The position numbers and the translations under genes were made by a program. This document shows, piece by piece, positions 1-9,289 of a DNA stretch of 64,000 bases; within the stretch, counting starts at the first letter, position 1, and every line of letters starts with the position of its first letter. The stretch is taken from assembly GCA_019694455.1 (NCBI GenBank), contig JAIBBY010000022.1:17524-81523 (forward strand), written 5' to 3'. The notes under the pieces were generated by a model. The model was given only the letters and a program-made list of their open reading frames with translations, was not told the origin of the DNA and made no database searches. The stretch comes from Pirellulales bacterium (GTDB lineage Bacteria > Planctomycetota > Planctomycetia > Pirellulales > JAEUIK01).

Positions 1-252
1 GCATTGGCCGAACCGGCGGAGCGGGCGCTGGTGGGCAACCTTGCGCCCGCCCATCGGCGGGGCGCCGCGTTTGGATGGTTTCATTTTGCCACCGGCGTGG
101 CGGCGTTTCCGGCCAGCGTGGTGTTTGGTTGGCTCTACAAACAATATGGCGCCGGCGTGCCGTTCTCACTCGGCGCTTGCCTGGCGGGGGTGGCGGCGAT
201 CTTGTTATTCTTTGTTCGACTGCCCGACCCCGCCCTGGGAGCGACCTCATGA
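1..252 (+). CDS. MFS transporter, C-terminal end (partial)
   Basis: The gene starts before the window; only the last 83 codons are visible. They contain a motif-A-like loop (residues HRRGAAFGWFHF) followed by two hydrophobic helices with Gly/Ala/Phe-rich faces and a short polar tail. This is typical of the last transmembrane helices of a major facilitator superfamily permease of the inner membrane. The substrate cannot be inferred. The stop codon overlaps the start of the next gene as ATGA, so the two are translationally coupled. I am fairly sure of the superfamily. Confidence 0.6.
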   Translation, partial: ALAEPAERALVGNLAPAHRRGAAFGWFHFATGVAAFPASVVFGWLYKQYGAGVPFSLGACLAGVAAILLFFVRLPDPALGATS

Positions 253-911
253 AAGCTGCTTGCGTTGTTGTTTGGACCATGCTGCTGGCGACTCTCGCCG
301 CAATCACCGCGGCCAAGGAGCCAGACGGAAACGCTTGGGAAGGCGCCATCGCGCGCTTCGAGTCGATCGACCGAGAGAACATGCCGGCGCCGGGGGGCAT
401 CGTCTTCGTCGGTAGCTCAAGCATTCGCCTATGGGACACCAAGGAGTCGTTTCCCGACTTGGCCATCACCAATCGGGGCTTCGGTGGTTCGCAGGCGAGC
501 GACGTGCTCGAGTTCGCCGACCGCATCGTCATCCAGTATCGACCGCGGTTGATCGCGTTCTACGCGGGCGACAACGATCTGGCCGCCGGCGAGACGCCGC
601 AGCAAGTGCTGGCTGACTTCCGGGCGTTCGCCGATCAGGTGTTTGCCGCCTTGCCCGAGACGAAGATCTTGTTTCTGGCGATCAAGCCGAGTCCCGCGCG
701 CATCAAGTTGCTGGACACCCAAGAGCGCGCGAACCGGTTGATCGAGGAGTATTGCCAGCAAGCGCCACGATTAACATTCGTCGATCTGGCCGCGGTGCTG
801 CTCGACGACCAGGGCCAGCCCATCGACAAATACTATGCGCCCGATCGACTGCACCTGAGCGCCGCCGGCTACGAGGCGTGGACCAAGGCGCTGCGACCGC
901 TGCTTAAATAG
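249..911 (+). CDS. SGNH/GDSL-family hydrolase, exported
   Basis: 220 residues starting at the ATG that overlaps the upstream stop codon (ATGA). The first ~20 residues (MKAACVVVWTMLLATLAAIT) form a signal peptide, so the enzyme probably acts outside the inner membrane. SGNH blocks are visible: the nucleophile-serine block FVGSSSI, the glycine block NRGFGGSQ, the Asn block YAGDND, and the C-terminal Asp/His block DRLHLS. These build the Ser-Asp-His esterase site of the GDSL/SGNH superfamily. The likely substrate is a lipid, acetyl-sugar or other ester; the sequence does not decide which. It is coupled to the MFS gene, which may supply or remove the substrate (inference). Confidence 0.8.
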   Translation: MKAACVVVWTMLLATLAAITAAKEPDGNAWEGAIARFESIDRENMPAPGGIVFVGSSSIRLWDTKESFPDLAITNRGFGGSQASDVLEFADRIVIQYRPRLIAFYAGDNDLAAGETPQQVLADFRAFADQVFAALPETKILFLAIKPSPARIKLLDTQERANRLIEEYCQQAPRLTFVDLAAVLLDDQGQPIDKYYAPDRLHLSAAGYEAWTKALRPLLK

Positions 912-991
912 GCGCCGCTGGTCGCTCGCGGGCGCGGCAATTATCGTGGTGGCTTGGATTTCAAGTTAGGGCCCCAGAAACGCGCTGACCT

Positions 992-3400
992 GTGCCCGCC
1001 ACCACCCAAAAATCCGCGTCCCGTTCCAGCGAATCGAGCCAGTCGGTCGCCGACGCGCCGCGCTGGCAGCGAATGGCGCCGTGGTTGGCCGCGGCGCTGG
1101 TGGCATTGGTTACACTGTTGGTGTTTGGCCGCGTGATCGGCTTCGACTTTTTAGGGCGCGACGACCCCGACAACATTCTGCTCAATCCGCAATTGAATCC
1201 GCCGAGTCTGCGGCACGTGGCTCGCTTCTGGCGCGAGCCGTATCTGGGGTTGTATATCCCCGCGACCTACACGTTTTGGAGCGCGGAGGCGCTGTTGGCG
1301 TGGCCGGCCGGCGAGGCGCCGCGTCGCGGCGCTCGGGTGGCATTCGACCCGCGTGTGTTTCACGCGGGCAGCGTGCTACTGCACGCGGCGTGCGCGGTGT
1401 TGGTGTTTGTCATCGCGCGGCGACTCACGCAGAGCGACCTGGCCGCCTGTCTGGGCGCCTTGCTCTTTGCGCTGCATCCCTTGCAAGTGGAGAGCGTGGG
1501 CTGGGTGACTGAAAACAAGGGGCTGCTCAGCGCCAGTTTGGGATTGGCCGCGCTGTGGCAGTATCTGCGTTTTGTGGAGGCTGGCCGCGATGCGTCCGGC
1601 CGACACGGCAAACGAAAACACGCGCGCGGCTCGGGAGGTAAGTGGTGGCATTACGCGGCGGCGACCGTGGCGTTTGGTCTGGCGCTCTTGTCCAAGCCGA
1701 GCGTCGCCGCGCTGCCGGTGATCGCCGCGCTACTGGCGCGCTATTTTCTGGATCGGCCTTGGCGCGAGATCGCGCCACCACTGGCATTGTGGTTCGCGAT
1801 GGCCGCGGCCGCGCTCTTGGTCACGCGCGGCGCGCAGTCGGGGAGCGCCATCACTTTTGAGCCGCCGGCGATCGCCATGCGGCCATTCATTGCGGCCGAC
1901 GCCATTTCGTTTTATTTGCGCAAGCTCATTTGGCCGGTCTGGCTTTGCCCCGATTATGGTCGCGGCGTTACGGAGCTTGCGCGGGGAAAGACGGTTTGGA
2001 TCTCGTGGCTGCTGCCCGCCGCGCTGTTGGCGCTGGTCGCATGGTTGCCGAATCGGCGGCAGTGGCTGGCCTTGCTTTTAGTGTCATTGGCGGCGCTGGC
2101 GCCGGTGTTGGGGTTGGTCCCGTTTGCCTATCAAAGCGTTTCCACGGTCGCCGACCGCTATATGTATCTGGCCATGCTCGGCCCGGCGCTGGCGTTGGCT
2201 TGGTTGGTTGCGCGATCACCGCGCCGCGCGCTCGTAGGAGGTGTCGGGGCGATGCTGGGCATGCTCGCGGTTTTGAGTTTTGATCAGACAGCGGTCTGGC
2301 GAAACGGTCGCGCCTGGACCGATTTCACCTTGGCGGCGAATCCGCGCAGCGTCTACGCCCGCGAAGATCGCGCGCAGCAGTTTGAACGTGCCGGCCAGCG
2401 CGAGTCGGCGCTGGCCGAACGACGCCAGTCGGCGCTTGAGAATCCGCTGGTCGTGGAGCCGCTGTTTTATCTGGCGACTGCGCTCACAGCGGCAGGGCGG
2501 TTGGACGAGGCCGCAAGCTGTTATGAGCAAGCGCTGTCGCTGGCGCCGAACTCGCGGATTGTGCCCGCGTTTCTGGCGGAGGTGCACTTGAAAGGTGGCC
2601 GCCACGTTGACGCGGTGGCGCTGTTTCGTCGAGCGGTGCTGGGGGCCGCGCGCGATCGCAATCTGTCGGCTCAGGCCACGCGGCTTGGCGCCGAATGGAT
2701 GAATCGCGGGCAGCTTGCCGAAGCGAACGAGGCGTTTACCGCCGCGATCCGCCTCAATCCGCGCTCGGTGGAGGCCGAGAACGATCTGGCCGTGGCGCTG
2801 TTGCGGCAAGGGGACGCGCGGCAGGCGCTATTGCACTGCGATCGCGCGCTGGCCATCGACTCCGAACATCCGGTCACGCTGGCCAATCGCGGCGTCTTGC
2901 TCGACACGCTGGGGCGTCGCGCGGAGGCCATCGCCAGTTTGAGAAAAGCGCTGGCGATCGATCCGTACTCGATCGACGCGGCGAACAACCTGGCCATTTC
3001 GCTGTTGCGCGACGGGAAGCCTGCCGAGGCCGTAGCGGTTTATACCGCCGCGCTCGGTCGCCAGCCCCAATGGCGCGAAGGGGCGCGGCGGCTAGCCTGG
3101 ATTTGGGCCACGGCGGCCGATGCCAACTTGCGCAACGGAAAAGAGGCCGTGACGCTAGCGCATCGATTGTGCGTGGCGACCAACTTTGACGATGCGCTGG
3201 CGCTGGACGCGCTGGCCGCGGCGCGGGCCGATCAAGGCGACTTCGCGGGCGCCACCGAGGCGGCGCAGCGGGCCGTGGGACTTTTAGCGCAGCCGCAGAA
3301 CGCGCGGCGACTGGCGGCCATCGAGGCTCGACTGGCGCTGTATCACAAGGGGCAGCTGTATCGAGAGCCGGCGGGCGCGTCGCTCTTGCCCCCCAACTGA
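992..3400 (+). CDS. GT-C glycosyltransferase with C-terminal TPR repeats (TMTC/PMT-like)
   Basis: 802 residues from a GTG start; an in-frame ATG at 1073 (residue 28) is the alternative. The N-terminal half has about ten hydrophobic segments. The first external loop carries the acidic pair D57-D58 (FLGRDDPDN), which in GT-C enzymes such as PMT and TMTC contacts the lipid-phosphate sugar donor. From about residue 460 to 760 there are tetratricopeptide repeats, with recurring patterns such as AxxxYxxALxLxP and AxAxLRKALAIDP. The layout, membrane GT-C core followed by a soluble TPR array, matches TMTC-type O-mannosyltransferases. A role in protein O-glycosylation is inference. It ends 10 bases before the convergent ACT-domain gene. 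Confidence 0.72.
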   Translation: MPATTQKSASRSSESSQSVADAPRWQRMAPWLAAALVALVTLLVFGRVIGFDFLGRDDPDNILLNPQLNPPSLRHVARFWREPYLGLYIPATYTFWSAEALLAWPAGEAPRRGARVAFDPRVFHAGSVLLHAACAVLVFVIARRLTQSDLAACLGALLFALHPLQVESVGWVTENKGLLSASLGLAALWQYLRFVEAGRDASGRHGKRKHARGSGGKWWHYAAATVAFGLALLSKPSVAALPVIAALLARYFLDRPWREIAPPLALWFAMAAAALLVTRGAQSGSAITFEPPAIAMRPFIAADAISFYLRKLIWPVWLCPDYGRGVTELARGKTVWISWLLPAALLALVAWLPNRRQWLALLLVSLAALAPVLGLVPFAYQSVSTVADRYMYLAMLGPALALAWLVARSPRRALVGGVGAMLGMLAVLSFDQTAVWRNGRAWTDFTLAANPRSVYAREDRAQQFERAGQRESALAERRQSALENPLVVEPLFYLATALTAAGRLDEAASCYEQALSLAPNSRIVPAFLAEVHLKGGRHVDAVALFRRAVLGAARDRNLSAQATRLGAEWMNRGQLAEANEAFTAAIRLNPRSVEAENDLAVALLRQGDARQALLHCDRALAIDSEHPVTLANRGVLLDTLGRRAEAIASLRKALAIDPYSIDAANNLAISLLRDGKPAEAVAVYTAALGRQPQWREGARRLAWIWATAADANLRNGKEAVTLAHRLCVATNFDDALALDALAAARADQGDFAGATEAAQRAVGLLAQPQNARRLAAIEARLALYHKGQLYREPAGASLLPPN

Positions 3401-3410
3401 CGCAGCAGCG

Positions 3411-3902
3411 TCAATCCTCGCCGACCAGGTCGCCTTCGCTGAGCAATGTGAATCCCTTGCCGGCGAGTGTGTCGAGTCCCATCTCGATGTTGTCGACCAT
3501 GAGGGCCACGGCGGGGCGCTCGCCAGGGCGCGCCAGCAGCGCGTAGGTTTGGATGATGTTCACCTCGGCCTGCAATAGCGCCGTGCAGACACGGACCAGC
3601 GGTTGGCTGACGTTGGGCAACTCGACCGCGATCAGATCGCTTTCGATCAAGGCCAGACCGGCCCGCTCCAGAATTTCGCGCCCTTGCTCGGGATGGCTCA
3701 GCACGAACCGCACAAAAGCGCACTCGGTGGCGTCGACAATCGACAGGGCGACAATCCGCACCTTGCTCCCCTCGAAGCGGCGCACCACTTCCAGTAGTTG
3801 CCCGACACGATTCTCCAGAAAGACCGTGAACTGCCGAATGGCGGGATAATTTCGCCCGCGCATCGTTTCGAATTCGGTGCCGCTAGCGCCACCATGGCTC
3901 AT
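3411..3902 (-). CDS. Tandem ACT-domain protein
   Basis: 163 residues from the ATG at 3902, chosen because AAAGG lies about 10 bases upstream; the internal ATG at 3863 (MRGRNY) is the other candidate. Two ACT-like betaalphabeta-betaalphabeta units are visible. The first begins FTVFLENRVGQLLEVVRRF and the second PLVRVCTALLQAEVNIIQTY. ACT domains bind amino acids and regulate metabolic enzymes; similar stand-alone proteins are often annotated as the acetolactate synthase small subunit. Length suits that subunit (about 160-170), but no ilvB or ilvC is adjacent, so its partner enzyme is unknown. Confidence 0.7.
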   Translation of the reverse strand: MSHGGASGTEFETMRGRNYPAIRQFTVFLENRVGQLLEVVRRFEGSKVRIVALSIVDATECAFVRFVLSHPEQGREILERAGLALIESDLIAVELPNVSQPLVRVCTALLQAEVNIIQTYALLARPGERPAVALMVDNIEMGLDTLAGKGFTLLSEGDLVGED

Positions 3903-4039
3903 GGCCGTTGCCTTTGCTTTCGCCAAATTGCGGAATCTGGCCCCAAACGTTTGCGGGCTAACCACTTGAATCGGCCACCCGCAAGTTGGCCATGAGTGTA
4001 CGACAGCGCTCCGCAACTGGTCAACGCGCGGGCAGCGCT

Positions 4040-4720
4040 TCAGCACCAGGCGAGTAGGCAGGTGGTCTGGCGGCCCGCGCGGCGCCGCAACAGTCGCACG
4101 TCCTGAAATCCGGCGTGCTGCGCAAGCTGGGCCGCGTGTTGTACCTGGGCCTCGGTGAGGCCCGGCGCTGAGAAACAAGTCGGTTTGGCCAGCGACATGC
4201 GCAGCGCCAACAGAAGCATACCGCCGGGCGTCAACACCCGCCGCGCCTCGGCCAAACCGGCCAACGGCGCTGGCCACAAGTGAAAGCTGTTCACAGCGAA
4301 CACTTTGGCGAAACTGCCGTCGTCGAACGGCAAGCGGGCCGCGTCCGCCTGCCGCAATTCCACGACGCCGGCCGCGACCGCGCGGCGATTGCGCCAGCGA
4401 GCTTGCTTTAGCATCGTGGCCGAAGGATCGACGCCGGCGATTCGGCCGGGGCCCGCGCGCCGCGCAAGCATTTGCAACGCGGCGCCGGCGCCGATGCCGA
4501 TTTCGAGGATTCGATCGGCCGGGTCGGGATCGAGCAACTCCACCGCCAGCCGATTCATGGGACGGTTCTTCACCGCCATGATCCAGCCCGCCGCATGTCC
4601 GACCAGGCCGCGCGGCAAGGCGAACTGCGATTGTCGCTCGGACGATCGGCGGTCGTCCCGTTCGTTTACGTCTCTCGATTTCGCCGCCGGCTGGTGGCGG
4701 TCAAACGTGGTGGTGGCCAT
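4040..4720 (-). CDS. Class I SAM-dependent methyltransferase
   Basis: 226 residues from the ATG at 4720, which has AGGGAC at the right distance; the ATG at 4741 has no ribosome site. Motif I is ILEIGIGAGAALQML, the acidic end of beta-2 is GVDPS, and further Rossmann motifs are RQADAARLPFDDGSFA and EARRVLTPGGMLLL. This is the Methyltransf_11 type of SAM-binding fold, as in UbiE and related enzymes. The substrate is not evident. It lies 82 bases downstream of the Ste24-like protease on the same strand and is probably co-transcribed with it. Confidence 0.78.
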   Translation of the reverse strand: MATTTFDRHQPAAKSRDVNERDDRRSSERQSQFALPRGLVGHAAGWIMAVKNRPMNRLAVELLDPDPADRILEIGIGAGAALQMLARRAGPGRIAGVDPSATMLKQARWRNRRAVAAGVVELRQADAARLPFDDGSFAKVFAVNSFHLWPAPLAGLAEARRVLTPGGMLLLALRMSLAKPTCFSAPGLTEAQVQHAAQLAQHAGFQDVRLLRRRAGRQTTCLLAWC

Positions 4721-4802
4721 CGCAGTCCCTACGAGCGCCATGGCCCAGAGATTGCCCCTGCTGCCAGCGTCGTGCTGGCAGCCGGGGCTTACATCCAGGC
4801 GA

Positions 4803-5972
4803 TTACAAATCTGCTGCCGCCAGCCGCTCGCCGACTGGCGGGTGGCTGTGAAACAACAGCACCTCCCACCTATTCGGCTCGGGATCGTCTTTATTGAGGC
4901 GGGCCAATTTGCGAAAAGCGCTTTGATATGCCTCCCGCAGCCCAGTGCGAACCAGCGCGTAGCGGTCGCATTGGCGCTCAAAGTGGCGGCTGATCAGGTT
5001 TTGCAGCGGTCCGACCCCCATGAAGAACAAGGTCAGCACCAGCACCACCAGCGGCATGGCGTTCACCGGCAACTCGGCGTAGTTCAACTCGCCCGAGACA
5101 CGCGTCACCCACGCCGCCAAGACCCTGTCGCACAGCCAAAAACCGGCAATGGCGAATAGCAGGCCCAGCCCAATCAACTTGTGCAGGTGCCGATGCACGT
5201 GGTGGCCAATCTCGTGGGCAAAGATCACCTCGATCTCGTCGGGGGTGAAGCCATCGAGCAAGGTGTCGCCCATGATGACGCGGCGCGTGCTTCCCATACC
5301 GGCCAACATGGCGTTGGCCTTGGCGGTTTCGTCGCTCATTTGCATGCGGTAGACCCCTTCGATCGACAGGCCGGTGCCGTGCGCCAGGCGCTCCATGCGT
5401 TCGGCGAGTACGGGACTGTCCAATCGCTCGATCTTGTAGAACAGCGGCAGGATGAGCACCGGCGCCAGTTGGCTCAAGAGCACGCTGACGACAAAAAAGC
5501 CGGCCGCCGCGGCCAGCCACCACCAGGGGCCGGTCCAGCGGATGACCCAGAACAGGGCGACGAACAGCGTGACGCTCAGCGCCACCCCGAGCGCCAGTTG
5601 CTTGAAGTGCCGCGACACCCAGCGGCCGAGCGACTGGCGGCTAAGCCCGTAGCGCTGTTCGAGCCAATGGCCCGAATAGAGCGAGAGCGGGAACGACAGG
5701 CACTCGTGCAGGGCCAGCACGATCAGAAACAATGCGATCAGCCGCAAAGTGTCGCTAGCCACGTAGTGGGCCAACCAGTGATCGAGCGGCACGGCCAAGA
5801 CGAGCGCGGCGATAGTCAGATAGACCACATCCACCGCCATATCGGCGAGCCCCGCCAGCAGGTGCCTATGGCCATACTCCTTGGCCTCGGCGAGTTGTGC
5901 TGGAGTGAGCACCGCGTCGTCGCCGACCGCCGACGCCGCGTGGGGCGGCGATGAAACATCTGTCTCGGCCAA
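4803..5972 (-). CDS. M48-family (Ste24-like) integral membrane zinc protease
   Basis: 389 residues from a TTG start with AGGAG nine bases upstream. The zinc site is HEIGH at residues 253-257, with the third ligand in FERQCDRYAL (E332, D336 nearby). The distal motif FHSHPPVGER matches the Ste24/CAAX-protease-1 branch (M48A) rather than the shorter HtpX, and the length agrees. About seven hydrophobic segments are present (48-66, 76-97, 126-148, 150-178, 263-290, 305-325). In bacteria such enzymes are thought to cleave membrane or misfolded proteins; the substrate here is unknown. Confidence 0.85.
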   Translation of the reverse strand: MAETDVSSPPHAASAVGDDAVLTPAQLAEAKEYGHRHLLAGLADMAVDVVYLTIAALVLAVPLDHWLAHYVASDTLRLIALFLIVLALHECLSFPLSLYSGHWLEQRYGLSRQSLGRWVSRHFKQLALGVALSVTLFVALFWVIRWTGPWWWLAAAAGFFVVSVLLSQLAPVLILPLFYKIERLDSPVLAERMERLAHGTGLSIEGVYRMQMSDETAKANAMLAGMGSTRRVIMGDTLLDGFTPDEIEVIFAHEIGHHVHRHLHKLIGLGLLFAIAGFWLCDRVLAAWVTRVSGELNYAELPVNAMPLVVLVLTLFFMGVGPLQNLISRHFERQCDRYALVRTGLREAYQSAFRKLARLNKDDPEPNRWEVLLFHSHPPVGERLAAADL

Positions 5973-6014
5973 GGGAGTTTCTCCTGGTTCGTTGATGCGG
6001 GACGGCGCCGCGGC

Positions 6015-7169
6015 CTAGCGGGCAGCGGGAGATGTGTTCAGCTTGCGCCGCATTTCTTCGCTCAAATGCGACACGTCGCCGAGCAACATCAAGTATTGTT
6101 CGGCCGCCGGATCGCCGGGCAGGGCGCGGTTGATCTCGCTGTAGATGTTGAACAATTTGCGCCGCGTCACGGGGGTCAATTCGGTGAGTTTGCGCACATT
6201 GCCGCGCGCGCGATACTCCTCGCCGATCAAATACATGGCCAGCGCGTTGACCGGATCGAAATTGATCTGAAACGCCTTGAGCCGCGAGCGCTTGTCGCCG
6301 AGCATCGGTCGCATGACCGAATTGGGTTCGGGACTATGCACCGCGCCGAGATAATGCCCCAATTCGTGAACCAACAGTTCCAGCCGCTCGGGCTCGGCGT
6401 AATACTTGCTCCACTCGCGCAGCAGGATGTAGGGATAAAAAGCGGCGCGGGTGCCGCCCAACTTGGTGGGGCCGCGGGTGTCTTCGTACTGGCTGGTGAA
6501 GCCGATCACCAGCCTGCCTGGGGCGGGCAGCACCTCATGCTCGAACTCGGCGAGCGATTGATTGAAGTCGTTCACCTTGTCGTCGGAATCCCACGTTTCG
6601 ACGGCCACTGCCTCGAAACGCATGCGGCAGACGTGTTCCAGTATCTTGGAGGCCGCGGCCAGCCGCTTGCGCACCCGCGGTTCCCATTGGTCGCGACTGG
6701 ACCGCTCGTCGTCGTCCACCAGCAGCTTGACCGGAATCGTCGCCAGCCCCGGCAACCGCTTGCGCGGATGAGCGGCGCTGGTCGCGGCCGTGACTTCGCT
6801 TTCGACCTGCATCACCTGCGGAATGCCGATCTGCTCGAGATTCACGCCGCCCAGAGTGGTGTTGGCGAAATAATAGGTCGAATCTCCCTCCAGGTTGTAG
6901 TGGAGCGGATGACCAGCGGACTCGAAATCGAGGCTGATGGGAATATGCGGCAAAACAGCGATTGGCAACAGCTCGCCGGAGCCCAGGTTGAACTTGCGCG
7001 ACACGGGGGTCGACTTGCCGTCGCGCTCGATCGATTGCGAAACAGAGAATGGCACGGCGGCAGCCGATCGATTCGACATCACCACCACCGTGGCGTTTGC
7101 CGCGCGCGCGCAGGCCAGCGCGATCGCCAGCATCAGGCAACTGCGCAGCCAAGCGATGCGTGCGATCAT
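6015..7169 (-). CDS. Secreted metzincin-type zinc metalloprotease
   Basis: 384 residues from the ATG at 7169; a TTG at 7187 would add six residues but lacks a ribosome site. The N terminus (IAWLRSCLMLAIALACARA) is a signal peptide. At residues 268-278 is HELGHYLGAVH, the full metzincin zinc site HExxHxxGxxH, followed about ten residues later by the SVMRP Met-turn. The protease domain fills the C-terminal half; the N-terminal 140 residues look like a separate beta-rich region. It is probably exported and degrades or matures extracellular proteins. It lies 58 bases downstream of the dockerin sugar dehydrogenase on the same strand. Confidence 0.75.
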   Translation of the reverse strand: MIARIAWLRSCLMLAIALACARAANATVVVMSNRSAAAVPFSVSQSIERDGKSTPVSRKFNLGSGELLPIAVLPHIPISLDFESAGHPLHYNLEGDSTYYFANTTLGGVNLEQIGIPQVMQVESEVTAATSAAHPRKRLPGLATIPVKLLVDDDERSSRDQWEPRVRKRLAAASKILEHVCRMRFEAVAVETWDSDDKVNDFNQSLAEFEHEVLPAPGRLVIGFTSQYEDTRGPTKLGGTRAAFYPYILLREWSKYYAEPERLELLVHELGHYLGAVHSPEPNSVMRPMLGDKRSRLKAFQINFDPVNALAMYLIGEEYRARGNVRKLTELTPVTRRKLFNIYSEINRALPGDPAAEQYLMLLGDVSHLSEEMRRKLNTSPAAR

Positions 7170-7227
7170 CAAGACCACCGAGTTCAAGGAGGCGATCGAA
7201 CCCCGACCCCTCCATTATCGGCGCCAT

Positions 7228-8661
7228 TCAACCAGAAGCGAGTCCCCGCCGCCGTCGCCAGCACAGCGTCCATCCGCCGGCGCCGGCCGCCAGCCAGGCC
7301 AAATGCGCGGCCGGAGGCTCGGGAATGGGAATCACGGCCGATCCTGGCTGGAAGCGATCGGCCCAAATGGTGTAGTCGGCGCCGTCGATCGCGCCATCGC
7401 GATTGAAGTCGCCGCTGTCGAAACCACCCGAGCCGTGGAAGTTATCGGCCCACACGGTGTAGTCGGCGCCATCGACCTGGCGATCGCCCGTCGCGTCTCC
7501 CAGCAGTCGGCCATCGATGCGATAGACGCTGCCGCTGAGGCTCACGACATACAACTCGCCGTTGGCGTCCTCGCCAAAGGAAGCGATCGAGCCGATCTCA
7601 CCTAGTTCGCTGGTCAACTCGCGAAAATCGCTCTTCGTCGCGCCGTCGTAGCGGAACGACCAGATTCGGCCGCTGCCATAGTCGCCAAACAAGTACGTGC
7701 CGGGCAGACCCTCGATGGCGTCGCCGCGATAGACGTAGCCGCCGGTCACCGAGTAGCCGTCGTCGTGCGTGTACTCGTGAATGGGCGGGGTTTGATTAAT
7801 GGTGTCGGGATCGATGCCGGTGGGGAGTGATCCTTCAAAGATACGCCAGCCAAAATTGACTCCGCCCGCCGCGCCCGCGGCGTGAAAGCTGATTTCTTCG
7901 CGTTCTCCCTGTCCCACATCGCCGATGTAGAGATCGCCCGTCGCGCGATCGAAACTGTTGCGCCAGGGATTGCGCAGGCCGTAGTCCCAGATCTCGTCGG
8001 CGCCGGTGGCGCCCACAAACGGGTTGCCGGCCGGGATGCCGTAGTTGCGCGCGGCGTCGGCGGGGAAGTCGTCGCGCGAGACATCGATGCGCAGCATTTT
8101 GCCGAGCAGGCTGTTGAGGTTCTGCGCGCGGTTTTGCGGATCGTTGCCGCTGCCGCCGTCGCCGCTGGCCACATAGAGGTAGTTGTCCGGCCCAAAGCCA
8201 ATCCAGCCGCCATTGTGGTTGGAATAGGGCTGATCGATGTAGAGCAACCGGCTCTCGGTGGTCAGCGCCAGGTTGGGATTGGCCGACGCTTGATAACGGG
8301 CCACGCGCGTGTCGCCGGACCGATCGGTGTAGTTGACATAGAAGTTGTGATTGGTGGCGTAGTTGGGATCGAAGGCCAGACCCAATAGTCCCTGCTCATT
8401 GCCGGTTTGTCCCACCGCCGCGGTCAGGTCGAGAAACGGCGTCGACTGCAGGACGCCGTTTTCAATGATCTTGATCTTGCCGCGCTGCTCGACCACGAAG
8501 AGGCGCGAACTGTCGCCGGGCGGCGCGGTGACAAACAGCGGGTTGTCCAGGTCGCTGGCGACCGGAGTCGTGTAGAGCGGCGGCACAACAGTCTGGGCGA
8601 GAACAGCGGGTGCGACAAACGATAGCCCCAGGGCGAGCGCAAAAGCTCGGCGCGCAATCAT
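7228..8661 (-). CDS. Secreted glucose/sorbosone-dehydrogenase-like protein with dockerin and PEP-CTERM
   Basis: 477 residues from the ATG at 8661, preceded by GAGGAG. A signal peptide (residues 1-21) is followed by a six-bladed beta-propeller of the glucose/sorbosone dehydrogenase family, which uses PQQ in characterised members; typical pieces are FVVEQRGKIKIIENG, GLLGLAFDPNY and NPFVGATGADEIWDYGLRNPWR. Next come two type I dockerin-like calcium repeats (GDATGDRQVDGADYTVWAD and GDFNRDGAIDGADYTIWAD). The C terminus is a PEP-CTERM signal: IPEPP, a hydrophobic helix, then RRRR. The protein should be exported and handed to an exosortase. Oxidation of sugars is inferred from the family only. Confidence 0.85.
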   Translation of the reverse strand: MIARRAFALALGLSFVAPAVLAQTVVPPLYTTPVASDLDNPLFVTAPPGDSSRLFVVEQRGKIKIIENGVLQSTPFLDLTAAVGQTGNEQGLLGLAFDPNYATNHNFYVNYTDRSGDTRVARYQASANPNLALTTESRLLYIDQPYSNHNGGWIGFGPDNYLYVASGDGGSGNDPQNRAQNLNSLLGKMLRIDVSRDDFPADAARNYGIPAGNPFVGATGADEIWDYGLRNPWRNSFDRATGDLYIGDVGQGEREEISFHAAGAAGGVNFGWRIFEGSLPTGIDPDTINQTPPIHEYTHDDGYSVTGGYVYRGDAIEGLPGTYLFGDYGSGRIWSFRYDGATKSDFRELTSELGEIGSIASFGEDANGELYVVSLSGSVYRIDGRLLGDATGDRQVDGADYTVWADNFHGSGGFDSGDFNRDGAIDGADYTIWADRFQPGSAVIPIPEPPAAHLAWLAAGAGGWTLCWRRRRGLASG

Positions 8662-8830
8662 GGCGGGTCTCCTCTGTCCGGTGTCCGACGGACGAAATCT
8701 GAGCAGTGAGCCCCTGCTCGACCCGTGGCGCGAATGCGCGGCCCCAAGTGTAACATGCGTCTCGCAGTGGGGCGAACGATTTCGGGGAGAAATGCTCGCC
8801 GCAGATGGCATGCGCCTCTGCCGAGACACG

Positions 8831-9289
8831 TTAGAGATCTTGGCTGCCGAGCGACGATGGGTTGCCGGAGATGGGGCTGTCGTGGCGCCGTGGAAATTGC
8901 TCGATAAGTTCAATGAACTCTCGAGTATTGATTGGCTTGGGCATCAATACGTCGATGCCGGCGTCCAGGCAACGCGCACGGCTATCGATCGAAACATAGG
9001 CCGTGACGGCGATGATCGGCACGTGCGTCTTGCGAGCGCGCTCCAGTTCTCGGATCTCGCTGGAGGCTTGGAAGCCGTCCAGATTCGGCATGTGCAGATC
9101 CATCAGCACCACGTCGAACGGCTCGGCTGTAAACAGATTTACCGCTTCGACACCATCTTCTGCCAAGCGCACCTGATGGCCGCGCGCTGTCAACAATCGC
9201 GTCAACAAATATTGGTTCGCCGGAGTGTCCTCTGCCACCAAGATTCGTAGCGATTCCACTGGCGGCGCCTCGTTATCGGTTGTTGTCAT
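8831..9289 (-). CDS. Single-domain response regulator (CheY-like)
   Basis: 152 residues starting at the ATG at 9289. The receiver domain covers about residues 14-135. The acidic pair is E20-D21, the phospho-acceptor is D64 in VVLMDLHMP, T96 lies in the IIAVTAY switch, and K118 in LMPKPI completes the site. There is no output domain, only a short polar tail. The sequence style (MDLHMPNLDGFQA) is that of receivers working with hybrid histidine kinases. No kinase gene is nearby, so this is an orphan regulator with unknown partners. Confidence 0.85.
   Translation of the reverse strand: MTTTDNEAPPVESLRILVAEDTPANQYLLTRLLTARGHQVRLAEDGVEAVNLFTAEPFDVVLMDLHMPNLDGFQASSEIRELERARKTHVPIIAVTAYVSIDSRARCLDAGIDVLMPKPINTREFIELIEQFPRRHDSPISGNPSSLGSQDL

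Noticed and set aside
3903..4277. N-terminal extension of the ACT-domain gene to 4277
   Set aside because: It would overlap the end of the methyltransferase gene; the ATG at 3902 has a ribosome site and a family-like length.
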